A stretch of DNA of 64,000 bases from Pseudorasbora parva. Its lineage: Eukaryota; Chordata; Actinopteri; Cypriniformes; Gobionidae. Every line of letters begins with the position of its first letter. Position 1 is the stretch's first letter. Of this stretch, positions 11,378 to 23,879 are shown piece by piece. The notes below the pieces were generated by a model. It was not told the DNA's origin, ran no database searches, and was given only the letters and a program-made list of their open reading frames with translations. The DNA is taken from NCBI RefSeq assembly GCF_024679245.1, contig NC_090188.1, positions 41,125,992-41,189,991 on the forward strand, given 5' to 3'. The translations under genes and the position numbers were made by a program.

Positions 11378-12702
11378 ACTGGAAACATTTCAATTGTCAC
11401 ATAGCGACAATGTGGGCAGATCAGTGATATAGTTGATATAATTGTATATATAACTGTAAATATAAATATATAATATTAAATAAATATAATATAAATATGA
11501 ATGAGCCTCCTCAAATGATTAATTTGATATATGTTTCTATGCTAATGATCTTTAATTCTTTCTATAGGTCATGATGTTTGGACTGTATAATATATTATTG
11601 TAAATATTATTTTAAATATAATTTTCTTAAAAAAAAAACAGACTTAAATAAGTTTTGAAAGACTTGTTTAGTGAGGAGATTTGACTTAGACTTTGAAAGG
11701 AAATAATAATGCAAGTTCAATAAAATAATTCCCACTTTCATAGGGACAAAATGCATTTCCAATATGTACAGTATAATAAATATTCATTCCCTATAGGTAC
11801 ATTTTCTCAGTTCAGCCACCACTGGAGTTAAATTTGGAGACTGGGTGCATGGCAAAAGTGCCTTTAGAAGACATTATCAAGGTTTATATTTAGGAGAGTG
11901 TGAACAGAGTGTGATCTGCATGCCGGTTCATTCTGCAGGTGTGAAATGACCTTATCTTTCACTGTAGTGTGCTGACGTGCATCTCCAGAGTGTTTTGAGA
12001 TTTAAGAAATTCTTTCTTAAGCCCTTCCCCTAAGAAAGCACTATGGGTTATTTGTACAAATCCATCCGTCCATCCGTCTGTGTCTCTCTTGCCTCCCCTG
12101 AGACCATTGACTTTTAACAGACCCCCTAAAGTGTGCGCTGGGTTTAGTGGGGGGTCATTTAGAATGAATGGGAGGAAGTCACACGTTATGACTGGATATG
12201 ATTGGTGGTTGAAATTTATTGGTTCATGCGATAAATCCCTTCTCTTTGTGTTCATGTTCCACATTTGGGGGGTTTACCCTAAAGTCCTGGAGGTTACGGG
12301 TTGATGCTGGCAGGTCAGGATGTCTCCAGGGTGGTGCCAGAACGATAGGAAGGCAAGGCAACTCAGGCAGTTCAGGGAGCCATGGCGGTGTAGGAAGCCA
12401 GGGCTACGCACACCGTTCAGGAGGCCATGGAGGCGCCAGAAGCTCAGGAGACCTTGCAGTGTAGGAACGTCCTCCTTGCCATGTCAGCGGTGGACTCCGT
12501 AGACTGATAGCCCCCTCAAAAAATGTATTGGGAGGAGCTACTGACCCTGGAGAAAGTTCATTGGATGAAGTCCTCTCTGGCCCCGGGACACTGGCTGGAG
12601 CTAAATTAAGATTAAACTCATTAATATTTATTACTGATCTGCCAGCATTGTCATTGTCGTTATATGATAAATTGAAATGAGCTGAAAACATCACTGTTTT
12701 CC
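11378..12702. other. No gene; GC-rich repetitive patch inside
   Basis: 12300-12480 has irregular repeats of GGCAGTTCAGGGAGCCATGGCGGTG type with short frames on both strands; probably the tail of an unidentified repeat. Confidence 0.4.
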
Positions 12703-12822
12703 CCAGAACGACTGTACAGCCGAATCAAATTTTGTTGCAATATTGTCCTGTTCAACACTGTGAAGCTGCTTTGAAACAATCGTCATTGTAAAAGCGCGAT
12801 ATAATTAAAGATGACTTGACTT
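12703..12822 (-). repeat. Dispersed fish repeat, copy 2, inverted
   Basis: Reverse complement: AAGTCAAGTCATCTTTAATT, CGCGCTTTTACAATGACG, TTTCAAAGCAGCTTCACAGTG, AAATTTGATTCGGCTGTAC. Same order as 11249-11377, about 1.4 kb away. Confidence 0.7.
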
Positions 12823-13497
12823 AATACATGGTTCACAAGTTTACTCTAATGTTCACAGGTAATAATATGGGAATTCAAATATTCATTATTAATATCTCAT
12901 TGTGTGTTATTGTGCTTATTTTTTATAATGTTTGATCATTTCATCTTGATAAACAAAAACTTGATAATACGTTTTTTGTGGAATATAATGGGAGTAGCTT
13001 TTGGTAAGGAATATTTTAAGAAAAGTGTCAGTCATTGAGATATTAATGAGAAAACCAAAAACACAACACCCTTCACTCTCACTATGATAGTCTATTTTTG
13101 CTGCATCATGAAATAAACGAGGAATTTGGTTTTGGGTTAAATAAATGAGACTAAATACATTTATTAAGCATTTATAACATGTGAATTAAAAATGGCTCAC
13201 TATTTGGCAGGTATTGGTTAAAGTCGCACTTTATTATCAGCGATGTATAATGCATTTGTAAATCATTTATAAACACATCGATGAACCCTTAATGAAGGGA
13301 GCCTTAATGTAAAGTCTTATCATATTTCAATTAAGGTGTTTACATGCCTTTTTGATGCGATTAAAATCGGCCTATGACTGATTATGATTACTGCCATTAT
13401 GAGCTTAATCGCATTATTTTAAATGAATCAAATTATTGTGCTTACATGAGGTAAAGTTTAATCGCAATATTGCCTAATTTTCTATTTGAATTGCAAC

Positions 13498-14083
13498 CTG
13501 TCCTCCAAAAAAAATAAGACTCTATAGGTCGTTTTTCAAGCACCTTTTTATGACCTATATTTACGTTTTAACGTCATGCGCCCTCTAGCTGGCGTTAAAA
13601 TAATGACAGTGTCGTGTTACGTCTGACTGTCGTTACCAATCAAAATGCGTGTTCATTTTAATGCAATGTGTGGACTTTTTACCACCATTTGTCATATTTC
13701 CATTTAGCATAAATATTTATTTTAATTTACAACCTCACCCACCCCATCCCTAAGCCTATCCAGTGATTTATAGTCACACACACTTTATGAGCATATGTGT
13801 TCCCTGGGATCGAACACATCGATCACATGTTGTTGTTGTATAGTGCAATGCTTTACCAACTGAGCTATGCAAAACCTGAAATAGTAAGCAGATAAAAGGG
13901 AAAATGCTTTAAAATGAAAGCGTCCTGCTTTCAATAGGAGCACAACTTTAGACTACGATCCTGTGCGTCATATAAATTAATTAAAATATTGTCGATAGGG
14001 GCGCAACTTTAGTAAACGCTCCTATGGGTCGTATTTCAAGGAAGTGACAAACGACCTATATAGGCGTATTGGTTGGAGGACAT
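13498..14083. mobile_element. TIR element (TGTCCTCCAA ends) holding the SINE head
   Basis: CTGTCCTCCAAAAAAAATAAG...CTATAGGTCGT at the left is mirrored by ACGACCTATATAGGCGTATTGGTTGGAGGACATG at the right. 586 bp. TSD not clear. It lies within sequence whose outer ends (13337 GTGTTTACATGCC; about 14118 GGTGCATGTAAGCGC) also look inverted. Confidence 0.55.
13740..13873 (-). repeat. tRNA-derived SINE head
   Basis: On the minus strand GCATAGCTCAGTTGGTAAAGC (A box) is followed by GTTCGATCCCAGG (B box) and AACACATATGC, the head of a common fish SINE. The complementary runs 13850-13870 and 13803-13815 carry the boxes. No tRNA cloverleaf with proper arms is present, so it is not a tRNA gene. Confidence 0.7.
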
Positions 14084-14118
14084 GTTGTTCAGTTGCATTA
14101 TGAGGGTGCATGTAAGCG

Positions 14119-15952
14119 CACTGAATGTCAACACTATCAACGGTGAAATGAATCTGCAGCAGTCATGGGGGTACAGCTCAATGTTTTTAATGTTTAGGTT
14201 GTTTATGTTCAGTATTACTGTAATTATGAGCTTTGAGACGTGAGGTATTTAATGCTGTCTCTCTTGATGCTTTTGTTGCTCTGGCTTTGCGCGTTTAAGG
14301 GTTTTAAAGGAGCTATGGTTTTGGAGACGCTCTGAAGGGAAGCTGGGATCTTATGCTTTCAATTTTGTCTGTCTGTCTATCTAGAGGGATTATCTAAATG
14401 TTGTTTTGTTCAGAATTGGTTTGTATTCCTTTTGCACAGATGATCCACTGAATACATCCACTCAGATTGTATTGGGATAGTATATACTGGAGTCTTAGTT
14501 GAAGTTTGGATTGATGCAGAGTGACTATGTTGTACCAAATCCTGCTTTGATAATCCAGATCCAAAGCATAGTTCCTCGACACAAGACCTGCTCTTTCGTC
14601 ATGATCAAACTGCAGGAAATGAGCCGCAGTAGGATGTGGGCCAAGACATGACCCAAATTGTGAGGGCTTTTGAGCTGCACTGTGGGGCCCTCAGGGGCCA
14701 GAGCCCCTTCAATGCCCCCTTCTATCACCCCAATCCCTGCAAAAGCCCTGATCAAAGTCTCGCCTTACCCTGCTCACCATCGCAGAGTGCCCCAACATAA
14801 ACAGGAAAGCCGGCTAATGTGAAAACACTGAATCATTTTCCATTTTTCTCACTGAAGGATGGCCGTTCTATTATAAACACCCATGTAGGGTCCCGTTAGA
14901 CGACAATACCCAAACTTCAGCGGGTCAACTTCACATATGGTCTGACGTAATAACAGTGTCACCCCAATGGCGTGTTGACATTGTAACACTAAGATGTTGA
15001 TAGTGTCTCTTGATTGCTTTATTTAAAGGAATAGTTCAAGATTGCAGCTTTAACAGGAAGTCTTCAGACATATGCGTGTTTACATTCCTCCTCCAAAGGC
15101 CGTGCACAAGTTTGGGCAAACTTAGCATTGACGGCGGCCCAGAGAGAGCGAGAACAGGGCAGTCAGTGGGGAAGAAACATGAGCATGGCGTCTGCTGTTG
15201 ATCAGGTTTCCAGTAATAGGACCAGAACTACCGTTTAATTTCTTCATCATAACACAGACCACCAAAAGCAGAAGGGGTGGAAAGAGATCTCCCTAAATCC
15301 GCAAACGATTTGGCTGACTCCCCAATAAGCAGTCAACTCAAAGTCAAATCCAATTGTTTGTAGAAAGCAAGCATATTGCAAAATATCAAAGATGTTGATC
15401 ACATTTGCTACGCTAATCTAAAGAACCGATTTAAGGAGAACAAGCTCGGACATGAGTGTGACAGCGTCTGGCTGCGACTCTCTGTGTCTGCTCTGTGTTC
15501 GGGTATAACTGTCTATGATGGATCTTGGCTGAACATTTCTGGAGTGATGCAGAAACAAAAAAAGAGCAGTGAAAGTTAAAATAATCCACATAATCATATA
15601 CAAAAACTGCAATACAGACATCCATGTAGAGATATAGCTCTTTCATAGATGTTGGTATCTCATGCGGTCACTGGCTGCTTCCATAGCAGCCTAAACTGGT
15701 TCAGACGCCACATGCAATTGTGTTTTGGTTCCACTGGTTTTGCATCTTGAATTTCGTTAATTGTGTCTGCTGGTGCATGTTAGGAACTGGCATGTTCATT
15801 CATTTTGTCTACTCGCAATGACAAAACGTCAACGGTTCCAAACTCTTTGATGTGAAATTAAACTGGCAGAGTAGACAAAAATATGAGTTTCTTTAAGTCT
15901 CACAAAAAACAAAAACAAAAAAAAAAACCTTCCATTACCTGACAAAATATCT
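14119..15952. other. No gene recognised
   Basis: 14600-14820 has a higher GC content and a 76-codon minus frame without recognisable domains. Otherwise ordinary. Confidence 0.4.
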
Positions 15953-16159
15953 ACAGTTGTGCTCAAAAGTATGTGAATGCCTGGCAGAATCTGTAAAAAT
16001 GTGATTAGTTTTAACTAAATAAGAAGCATCATACAAAATGCATGAGGTTTTTAATTTAGTGCTGTCCTGCACTAATATTTTGCATGCTGCATTCATTAAA
16101 ATGACCCCATTTAAATTTATGAACCATTGATTCTTGTGTGTATCATTCCCTGATGATCC

Positions 16160-16184
16160 ACGTGTGTGTGTGTGTGTGTGTGTG
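16160..16184. repeat. TG microsatellite
   Basis: About 12 GT units; longer runs follow at 16371-16401 and 16519-16531 within the same repeat. Confidence 0.95.
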
Positions 16185-16368
16185 TTTTTGGCATGTTTTT
16201 GTGACATATAAGGACACAAATGTGTATAATGACACAGGTATTACAAGGAGAGGGTGACTTATGAGGACACTGGCCATGTCCCCACTTTTCAAAATGATTA
16301 TAAATCATACAGGATGTTTTTTTTTTAGAAAGTAAAAATGCAGAATGTTTCCTGGGTAGGTTTAGGGG

Positions 16369-16402
<34 letters not shown>

Positions 16403-16505
16403 TTTAGGGGTGGGGCAGTGTTAGGGGATAGAAAATACGGTTTGTACAGTATAAAAACCATTACGCCTATGGAATGTCCCCATATGTCACAAAAATAAAC
16501 ATGTG
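16184..16505 (+). repeat. Fish repeat with GTCCCCAC motifs, bounded by TG runs
   Basis: TGTGACATATAAGGACACAAATG, GGTGACTTATGAGGACAC, TAAAAATGCAGAATGTTTCC, GAAAATACGGTTTGTACAG and GCCTATGGAATGTCCCCAT are the usual blocks of a frequent fish repeat. TG microsatellites lie at both edges and in the middle. Confidence 0.65.
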
Positions 16506-17101
16506 TGTGTATGTTTGTGTGTGTGTGTGTGCATGTGTCATTCCCTAATGATCCATTGTGATGGTTGTTCTTTAGTCTCTTGCTTGTCCTGAGCAGTTAA
16601 ACTGACCAACGTTCTTCAGAAAAATTCTCAAGGTCCCAACTATCCAAACAAATCAGTTTCCCAGCACCTGCTGAATATTTGAACCCTTTCTAGCAGTGAC
16701 TATAGCCTATGATTTTGAGATCAGTGGCTGATTTTGGGATTCGAACACAACTATTAAAAAAGGTTCACACATTCACTGATGCTCCAGAAGGAAACACGAC
16801 AGATTAAGAGCCGGGGGAGAAAACGTCTTGAATTTGAAGATAAAGGTAAATTGCACTTCATTTGTCTTCCGGTTAACATGTAAGTATCTTCTTTTTTCAC
16901 CCCCTTCATAAGTCAATGTTTGAACTTTATTTCATATTTGTGTCTCTGTAGATGTGTAGACATGCACATTTTAAGACATTAAAGACTTGTTTCATGCTTG
17001 AATGACAAATCTGTCGATACAATAATGTAGCATATTTAAAAAGACAGTAACTGGTAGCTACGTATACTAGTGTAATGATGTAACGTACATAATGAATTAT
17101 T

Positions 17102-17610
17102 GAGCATGTTTACATGCACACCAGTAAGCTAATAACTCACAAATATCAGCTTATTGAAATAACCCGTTTTCACCGTTTACATGCAAACCAGTAAACTGAC
17201 AACGCAAGTATACCGCGTTTACATGACTTTATTAATAAACCGGGTTATTTCCATGTAGTGATGTCCAAAATAATAATGCCCGTATCTGACTCCGAGTTTT
17301 CTAAATGTTACGTCAGTTGTGATGTTAAATAAAGCTTGCAACGTGTCAGCGGGAAACTTTTCAGCTCATATCTGTATCTGTTCTTAAGCCGATTATGCCT
17401 AATAAGCCGACAACGAACATGGTCATGTAAACGGGGTAACGCGTTTTCCTTTACCGGAGTAAAGGTCATAAACGGCGTAAGCATAAACCGGTCAGGACAG
17501 GTCGTTTTTTTGCCAGTTTACTGGTTTGCATGTAAATGGGAAAAACAGGTTATTTCAGTGAGCTGATATTTGTGAGTTATCAGCTTATTGGTGTGCATGT
17601 AAACGCGCCG
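17102..17610. mobile_element. 509-bp foldback element (GTTTACATGCACACCAGTAAGCT ends)
   Basis: The arm at 17102-17198 (TTTACATGCACACCAGTAAGCT, ACTCACAAATATCAGCTTATTG, GCAAACCAGTAAACTG) is mirrored at 17505-17610 (CAGTTTACTGGTTTGCATG, GCTGATATTTGTGAGTTATC, TTGGTGTGCATGTAAACGCG). AATGAAT occurs just outside both ends. Non-coding. Confidence 0.8.
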
Positions 17611-18999
17611 AATGAATGAATCTGAATGAACAGATTTAACTCCACTGCTACTGAACTGAACTGGATCTCTGCAGGTGCTCGGTCTCAGTATGAAAGTCTA
17701 TTTTAATGTCTCTTTTCCTCTCCTATTCCCAGATAGCATTATCATTTCTTATTAGGCAGAATTTCTTCTTTCTTTTGGTTGCTTGTACAGATGTGGAGAT
17801 GACTCACTATACCATGGAAAATGTGAGCAAATCTCTGCAGTGTCTTCCCATCTGCCTGAGCTCCAAACATATGCATGCATTCGGCAGATCTAGTTCAACA
17901 ATATTTTTATGTTAATAAGTGCAAAACCTCGTCTTCGAGGTTATGACTTTGAGGGCGCAGGATTAACCCACGCAGTGCGAACAAGAGATATGAATGGTGG
18001 TATTTTGCTGGTCCCTTCATAATACTGTATATTTTGAAGTTGCATGTATTGCTGTCATTCATTATTGCCCATCATTGCGTGTCATTTTAAACTGTATATG
18101 CATATGTCTTTTATTGAAAGAGGGAAATAAAGATAATTCTTGGATCTTCAGTCTTTTTGCCATTCAGATTATTGTCATCCCTTCTCTGAAGGGTTGGAAA
18201 GGTCTGACTGCACGCGACTGTTATATTCATTAACTCTATATGTCTGGAAATGTTCTGGATATTTAAGATTGTCCTAGGTGTGGTTGAGTTAAGGACAGCG
18301 GCTTCTCTTCTAGCTAAGTCTCTTCCCGCCTGAGGTCCTGCCAGGGTAACCTCTTCACAGCAAGGACTATTAAAGACAATGCATAATTGCGATATCAAAT
18401 TTCCCTGTATAAAACGTTAGTAGAAAAGAATAAAGTAGGCTACACCTTCAGATGAGCATCTTGGGTTAAATGTTTGACAGTTAAAGACACAGACACAAGA
18501 GGCAGAATACAAGGATTTAAAAATGTGACATTTTAAATAGCTGCTTTTAAATATTTACACCACAGACTACAGAATTTATTATCAGGAAGCACAAAGTCTG
18601 ACAGGTTTACACTGAGAGGATCTTAAAGACGTCTCCTGTCCTTACCTCATCCCTCTGTTCCTCCCTCTGAACAGCGGGCGGCGCCTTGCCTATAGGAGTC
18701 ATTAAAAGTTTTATGTAACATCCCACAATGCATCACGACTGTTATCGCTGTGCATTTTTTGGACACAAATGTATTTCCTGCTTGCGGTCTAGGCAAGTTG
18801 AAGTCTTTCATTTAAGAATGGAAAAGAAATAGAAAGAGGAAGTAAACAAACCCTGTAAACTGAGGCTCTTGGCATTAGTCTTTTTTGCACTGAGCCTCAT
18901 TCCCTGAGTGTTTTTCTGTCCCTCATGGTTCTGCAAATGTGATTCTGACTAAACATAGCAAATGTTATTGCTAATGTGATGAAGTCTTAACTGGCTTCA
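17611..18999. other. No gene recognised
   Basis: Short frames only; no repeat ends recognised. Confidence 0.45.
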
Positions 19000-19046
19000 C
19001 ATTTACATTTATTCATTTTGCAGACGCTTTTATCCAAGCGCTGTAA
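19000..19046 (-). repeat. SINE-tail-like fragment, minus strand
   Basis: CATTTACATTTATTCATTTTGCAGACGCTTTTATCCAAGCG is the reverse of the SINE tail GATAAAAGCGTCTGC. The tRNA head is not adjacent. Confidence 0.65.
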
Positions 19047-19180
19047 GTCGACATGAGGAATACAGCAGCAGCAAAAAAAAAAATTAAAATAACCATGAAG
19101 AGGCAAATAAAGACAAAAAGCTCTCAAAATACAAAGTTGCAGACATTACTCAGAGTAGCGTAAGCCAGAATAGAGAAGGA

Positions 19181-19664
19181 TTAAAGGGATACTTCACCCA
19201 AAAATGAAAATTAGTCCATGAATTACCCACCCTCAAGTCATCATACATGTATGCCATCCTCCTTTCAGATGAATACATTCGGATTTGTATAAAAAAAAGT
19301 CCTGGCTCTTCCGCGCTTTATAATTGGCGGTAAATCCCAAATTCGAAGCCCAAAAAAGTGCATAAAAGTGCTCCACATGGCTCCGGGGTTAATGAAGGCC
19401 TTCTGAAGCAAATCAATGGGTTTTTGTAAGAAAAATATCCATATTTAACACATTATAAAGTAAAACATCTAGCTTCCGTCAGACCGCCTTCCGTATTTAA
19501 CTTATGGAAAAAGCATAACTGGCGTACCGTATGACATCGGACATAGCGTAAGCATTTTGAACTGCGAGAGGAGATACACTTTCTTTGTAAATTGAATGCA
19601 GAAGCTGGTCTATCGGAAGCTAGATATTTTACTTTATAAAGTTTTAAATATGGATATTTTTGGC
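19181..19664. mobile_element. TTAA-type foldback element (AGGGATACTTCACCC), right arm truncated
   Basis: Starts TTAAAGGGATACTTCACCC and AAAAATGAAAATTAGTCC. The stretch 19431-19478 (AAAAATATCCATATTTAAC, TTTACTTTATAA complement, CTAGCTTCC) is mirrored at 19614-19664. The remaining right arm, expected to end in a TATCCCTTTAA-type terminus, is missing. Confidence 0.7.
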
Positions 19665-19696
19665 TCGGAAATCTTGGATATATGTCTTGCCCAAAC

Positions 19697-20578
19697 GTTA
19701 TCCAAAGATCTGAGAATGTTCCCTGTTAGTTTGGCTACTGGTTAGAGATGATGTATCATTTTCCATGAGCGATAAATATAAAGATAATGATAACTATAAT
19801 ATTGGTAACCAACATCAACTTACTCAGTTGCTAATGCTTTCTTTCGGACAGGAATGTTCGCTCTCTGACTTGACCCCTTTCGTTCGGCAGCTTCCATGAC
19901 CGGACTAAACTGAAATGAAATACGCCTGTTTGCCGCCAACTGGAAACCCAGGTTGCCGAAATAAAATTGGATAAAATGACAGTGACAGTGTTACACAGAG
20001 CAAAGCAAAGACAGAAGTTCCGACACGGAACAAACATTTTTACAGGAGAATAATTGACTGTAGCATTGTTTTCAGATAAACAAGAATGTTTCTTAAATAT
20101 CTGCAAATATATTGTTGTATTTGTATGCTTTAGTAGAGTCAAAAACTTGCATAGAGCCCCTTTAACATTACTGGCAGAATGTTTGTTTGAACATTATCCA
20201 GAGATCTGAAAATGTTCCCTGTTAGTTTGGCTACTGGTAAGCGATGCTGTATAATTTTTAATGAGCGATAACTATAAAGATAATGATAACTATATTAGCT
20301 TTCTCATCAGAGTACAATACTGTTCTGTTCATTTTAAGCGTGTGCTGCAGTTTTGTCGTCTGCTGCTTTAAATGCTTGATGATTTCTGGCTGTCAATGTT
20401 TTATATCATTCATCAGCTAAAAAAAAAAAAAAATCGAAAGTAATTCCAACAATAACATTCCTCTGTGCCGTAACCATTATACTTGTGGTGTGAACTCTGC
20501 AATTAGTTTATATTTAGAACAAATTTGAGAACAATATCTTGTTATCGCTATAGTTATCGTCTTTGGTGTGAACTGGCC
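19697..20578. repeat. Composite block with a 100-bp direct repeat around a GGGGCTC element
   Basis: A block of about 100 bp (GAATGTTCCCTGTTAGTTTGG to AAAGATAATGATAACTATA) occurs at 19697-19797 and again at 20196-20296. Between them lies a repeat that on the minus strand starts TTAAAGGGGCTCTATGCAAG (at about 20164). The second block continues to GTTATCGCTATAGTTATCG at 20540-20560, the mirror of CGATAACTATAAAG at 20265, so the outer element is a foldback of the TTATCGCTATAG type. Confidence 0.6.
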
Positions 20579-21589
20579 TTTAGGCTAGCAGGAAATGTCA
20601 ACAATCTTTCTTGTGACTCTCAGCTTGTCAACATCTATCAGACTCAGTGTTTGGGATCTGCATCGTTTTCTGAAACACAGCGCTGATATTTTTAGGGTCT
20701 GAACTGACCAGAGAGGCCTGTAAACATACTTCAGTGGCAGATTTAAGTAATTACGCCTGTCCTTCTGGAGTATTGTAGTGTTGGTTTTATGAGGGCTGCA
20801 TTTGGTAACATCGAGTCATGTGGCAGTTCTCTGTGGCTTTCCTGACGGCTTGTGCAAAATAACAAGACATTTAAAACTCGTCACCAAAATCAATGGATCA
20901 GTGCAGAACATTAAAGCCGCATGCAGCTTCTAGCATCAAATGAAAAATAGCTTCATCTTTCCTATGAACTTTGAAAAGTGGCCCTCCTTCAGGCTTTAGT
21001 GTAGGGTCATTAAATGGTGTATTTTTTCAGCTGGCTCCACTCCATATATGAGTTGTTGTGTGTGTTGGTCTCATCTGGTATTGTGAGACGCTGTAAAGAG
21101 AAGTTGAGTGCGTCTTCAAAAACAACATGGTTGTAATTAGTAAAAATACTAGTGGGATGGTAATGAGATGTCATTCTACTGCCAAACACTCACTGTCAAC
21201 TGCTCGAGTATCTTTAATGTGGCCTTTCCAATCTCTGCTGAATGGCAACCACTAGAGAGTGTGGAAGCTGGAGTGTCCATATATACTCTCTTTTCATAGG
21301 GTTGGTCTCAAAATGTGCTGCTCACATTGGCTCTGTTAAAAATCGCTATGTACTGCCTTCTTAGTTTCCTTGGCAGCATAACTACAAAAGTGAAGTCTCA
21401 AAAATTACTCAGCTCTACATAGGCAGAACATCTGTCACACACATAGCCCTCATCATGCCATACTCACGGCCTGACTCAAGAATTATTTTTCAGAGCAATT
21501 ACTTTTTTCGTTTGATGCTAAGTTAATATTGCAATATATGCATGTAAATTCAACATACAAAAATTACAATTGAAAAATACATAGCTCAT
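20579..21589. other. No gene recognised
   Basis: Ordinary sequence between the composite repeat block and the degenerate tandem repeat. Confidence 0.45.
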
Positions 21590-21765
21590 AATGCGCATGT
21601 CGCATTTAACAATGTGCTTATGTCACACTTCACAATGCCCTTATGTTGCATCTTGCTACACGCTTATGTTGCATTTCACAATGTCTACGTCATGGTTCAA
21701 CATGTACTTATGTTGCACAACATGCTTATGACACACTGCACAATACGCTTACGTCGCTGTGACAA
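21590..21765 (+). repeat. Degenerate tandem repeat, about eight units of 20-24 bp
   Basis: Units of the form AATGTGCTTATGTCACACTTCAC, AATGCCCTTATGTTGCATCTTG, ACACGCTTATGTTGCATTTCAC and so on to AATACGCTTACGTCGCTGTG. Confidence 0.7.
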
Positions 21766-22179
21766 GCAGGGCAGGCAAGAGCAGTGAGAGAGCGACGCGA
21801 GTCCCAGTACGTGATATGAATATGAGCGCCAGCTGCTCATCACACCGGTCTTGGATCGGATGAGCGACAGAAGCATAAAAGGAGGAGCAACGGCAGTAAA
21901 GGACAAGAGAGAACCAGGCCTGGACTTTGTTGTTTATTTTGTTTTACTATGTTTGACGAGTTCACACTTACAGTAAATTTAAATGCGTATATGGCGTGCT
22001 GTCCGGGGGGAGGGATTTGAGCTCAAACTTGGCCAGAACCCAGAGTATACTGGATAGAATAAGAGCTTGGACAAGGATTTGTGCATCATGCTCTGATAGA
22101 AAGGGACTGACTTTCCTAATGTTAAGTAAGGCAAATCTGCAGAACTGGGCAGTTCTACCTGTGAGATTTAACTGATCAT

Positions 22180-23290
22180 CAATCTCCCAGGTTTCTGGCT
22201 GCCCTGGATAGCGTTATGGTTGACAAACCTAGCTGAATGGAGAAGTTGTGATGAAGGGTTGGATTGCCTTAGACCACAAGCAGCTTTGTCTTCGCAAGGT
22301 TCAGTTGAAGGTGGTAGTCCTTCATCCAGCAAGAAATGTCTGTCAGGCAGGCTGAGACGCAAACAGCTACCGTCAGATCATCTGGCTGAAATGAGAGGTA
22401 GAGTCGTGTGTCATCAACAAAGCAGTGATAGGAAAAACATTGTTTCTGAATGACTGATCCAAGTGATAACATGTAGATGGAGAAGAGAAGTGGTCCATGC
22501 ACTGAGGCACCCCAGTAGCTAGATGTTGTGATTTGGTCATGGGGGAGATCTGGTGGTTAACTGTGTCAAAAGCAAAAGACAGATCCAGCAGGATGACTAC
22601 TGAGGATTTGGAAGCTGCTCTTGCCAGTCTCAGAGCTTCAATAACCGAGAGCAGGATCAGTTCAGTGACCACTTTTGAAACGAGACTGGTTGTTGTCAAG
22701 GATGTTGTTCTGCGTAAGAAAGGTAGAGACTTGTTTGAACACGACTCATTTAAGTGTCTTAGCAATAAATGGAAGACGGGATAACGGTCTGAAATGTTGT
22801 AAGTGCTGGATTTAGAGTGAGTTTCTTAAGCAGTGGGGTTATCCGAGCCTGCTTAAATGCTGTAGGAAAGGAACCTGTGTGAAGAGAGATGTTGATGATG
22901 TGAGTGAGTGTGTATACAACTGAAGAAGAAATGGCTTGAAGAGGATGAGTGAGGATAGGATCAAGCAAACAGGTAGGAGGATGATTGGAAAGGATGAGTT
23001 TGGAGACTTCTGCCTCAGAGAGTGGAGAGAAGGAAGGGAGAATGTGTGTGTGCTGTTAAGATGTGTGTGTCAGTTTGTGGTGTGGAGAAATAGCCACTGA
23101 TGGTTGTTGTTTTATTTATAAAGAAAGTGTTAAAGTTATCAGCTGTTAGGGTTGATGAAGGAGGAGGAGGCCTAAAGCCTGATGTCAAGCCGACATCAAA
23201 GAAGATATTAATTTTGACTCTGTTGTCGGCTCTCGTCGGCTGCGTATCGGCCAAACAGCACGCTTGAACACAGATATTTTGTGCCATGTA
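22180..23290 (-). pseudogene. Decayed L2-type LINE reverse transcriptase
   Basis: Minus-strand pieces in changing frames: 23287-23015 (PPPPSSTLTADNFNTFF), 22968-22759 (LHTGSFPTAFKQARITPLLKK), 22765-22373 (ALRLARAASKSSVVILLDLS then FDTVNHQ, motif A; ATGVPQ, motif B) and 22502-22269 (HCFVDDTRLYLSF, motif C with the catalytic DD at about 22415-22410, then CWMKDYHLQLNLAKTKLLVV). This series is typical of fish non-LTR elements of the L2/CR1 group. Frameshifts, lost linkers and a missing endonuclease domain show a 5'-truncated dead copy. The 3' end merges with unrecognised sequence at about 22180. Confidence 0.85.
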
Positions 23291-23879
23291 AGTAAATATC
23301 AGTCTATATCAGCAGGTATAAATAGTCTATTTTCATCATTCAAAATGGAAAACTGAAACTAGGGCTGCAGATATACAAACCATAAACAAAGCAGAGCTTG
23401 ACTCGTTCACTAAGCAGAACAGCCAATCAGAGTTCTCTCTCTCACAAACATGCTGAATCGTCCCAAAAAACCCAGAGGGCGTCCGACTACAGACACACAA
23501 AAAAAAAAAACGATGACCAACATTCAAAAATGGCCAACATTTTTGTGAGAGTCAGAGGAATTGTTAATTTTGTTGTGGCAGTATGCCATTTTAGCAGTAG
23601 AGACATTTGCAGAAAAGGAATAAAGGAGTGGTTGATACAAGCAAAGGTTAGATATTCTACCCGAGCTCCGATTATCCCCCAAAAACATAATGCAGAAATA
23701 GACAGCAAGCAAGAATTATGGGAATTTGAACAGCTCCTGATTACTTGAGGAGTCTGCATAATTATTCCAGAAGACCCCCCAAAATTGTAAAATAGACTGA
23801 AAGGAAGATGGCACTGCAGCAGCATTGAGGTAGGTAACTGCCGTGGCAGTTTATGAAACAGGTGAGGTGTTGCAGCAGT
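23291..23879. other. No gene; between LINE fossil and minisatellite
   Basis: A 116-codon plus frame at 23398-23748 has no recognisable domain. Degenerate minisatellite units begin at about 23810. Confidence 0.4.

Larger units (their letters stand above)
13337..14118. mobile_element. Outer TIR-like element around the 13.5-14.1 kb insertion
   Basis: GTGTTTACATGCCTTTTTGATGCG against the reverse of TTGCATTATGAGGGTGCATGTAAGCGC: short, imperfect inverted ends. Repeated TTAATCGCA motifs lie inside. Supported only by these ends. Confidence 0.4.
15953..16890. mobile_element. Non-autonomous Tc1-type element, split by another repeat
   Basis: The left end CTACAGTTGTGCTCAAAAGTATGTG matches the terminus of a known fish family (TACAGTTGTGCTCAAAAGTTT). 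Later blocks (CTTGCTTGTCCTGAGCAGTTAAACTG, CTTCAGAAAAATTCTCAAGGTCCC, AGAAGGAAACACGAC, AAGAGCCGGGGGAGAAAACG) follow its known order. The 16184-16505 repeat interrupts it. No coding frame. Confidence 0.65.

Noticed and set aside
13803..13870. True tRNA gene on the minus strand
   Set aside because: A and B boxes exist, but acceptor and anticodon arms do not pair; it is a SINE head.
15935..16461. Minus-strand ORFs with THTHTH runs
   Set aside because: They are translations of the TG microsatellites.
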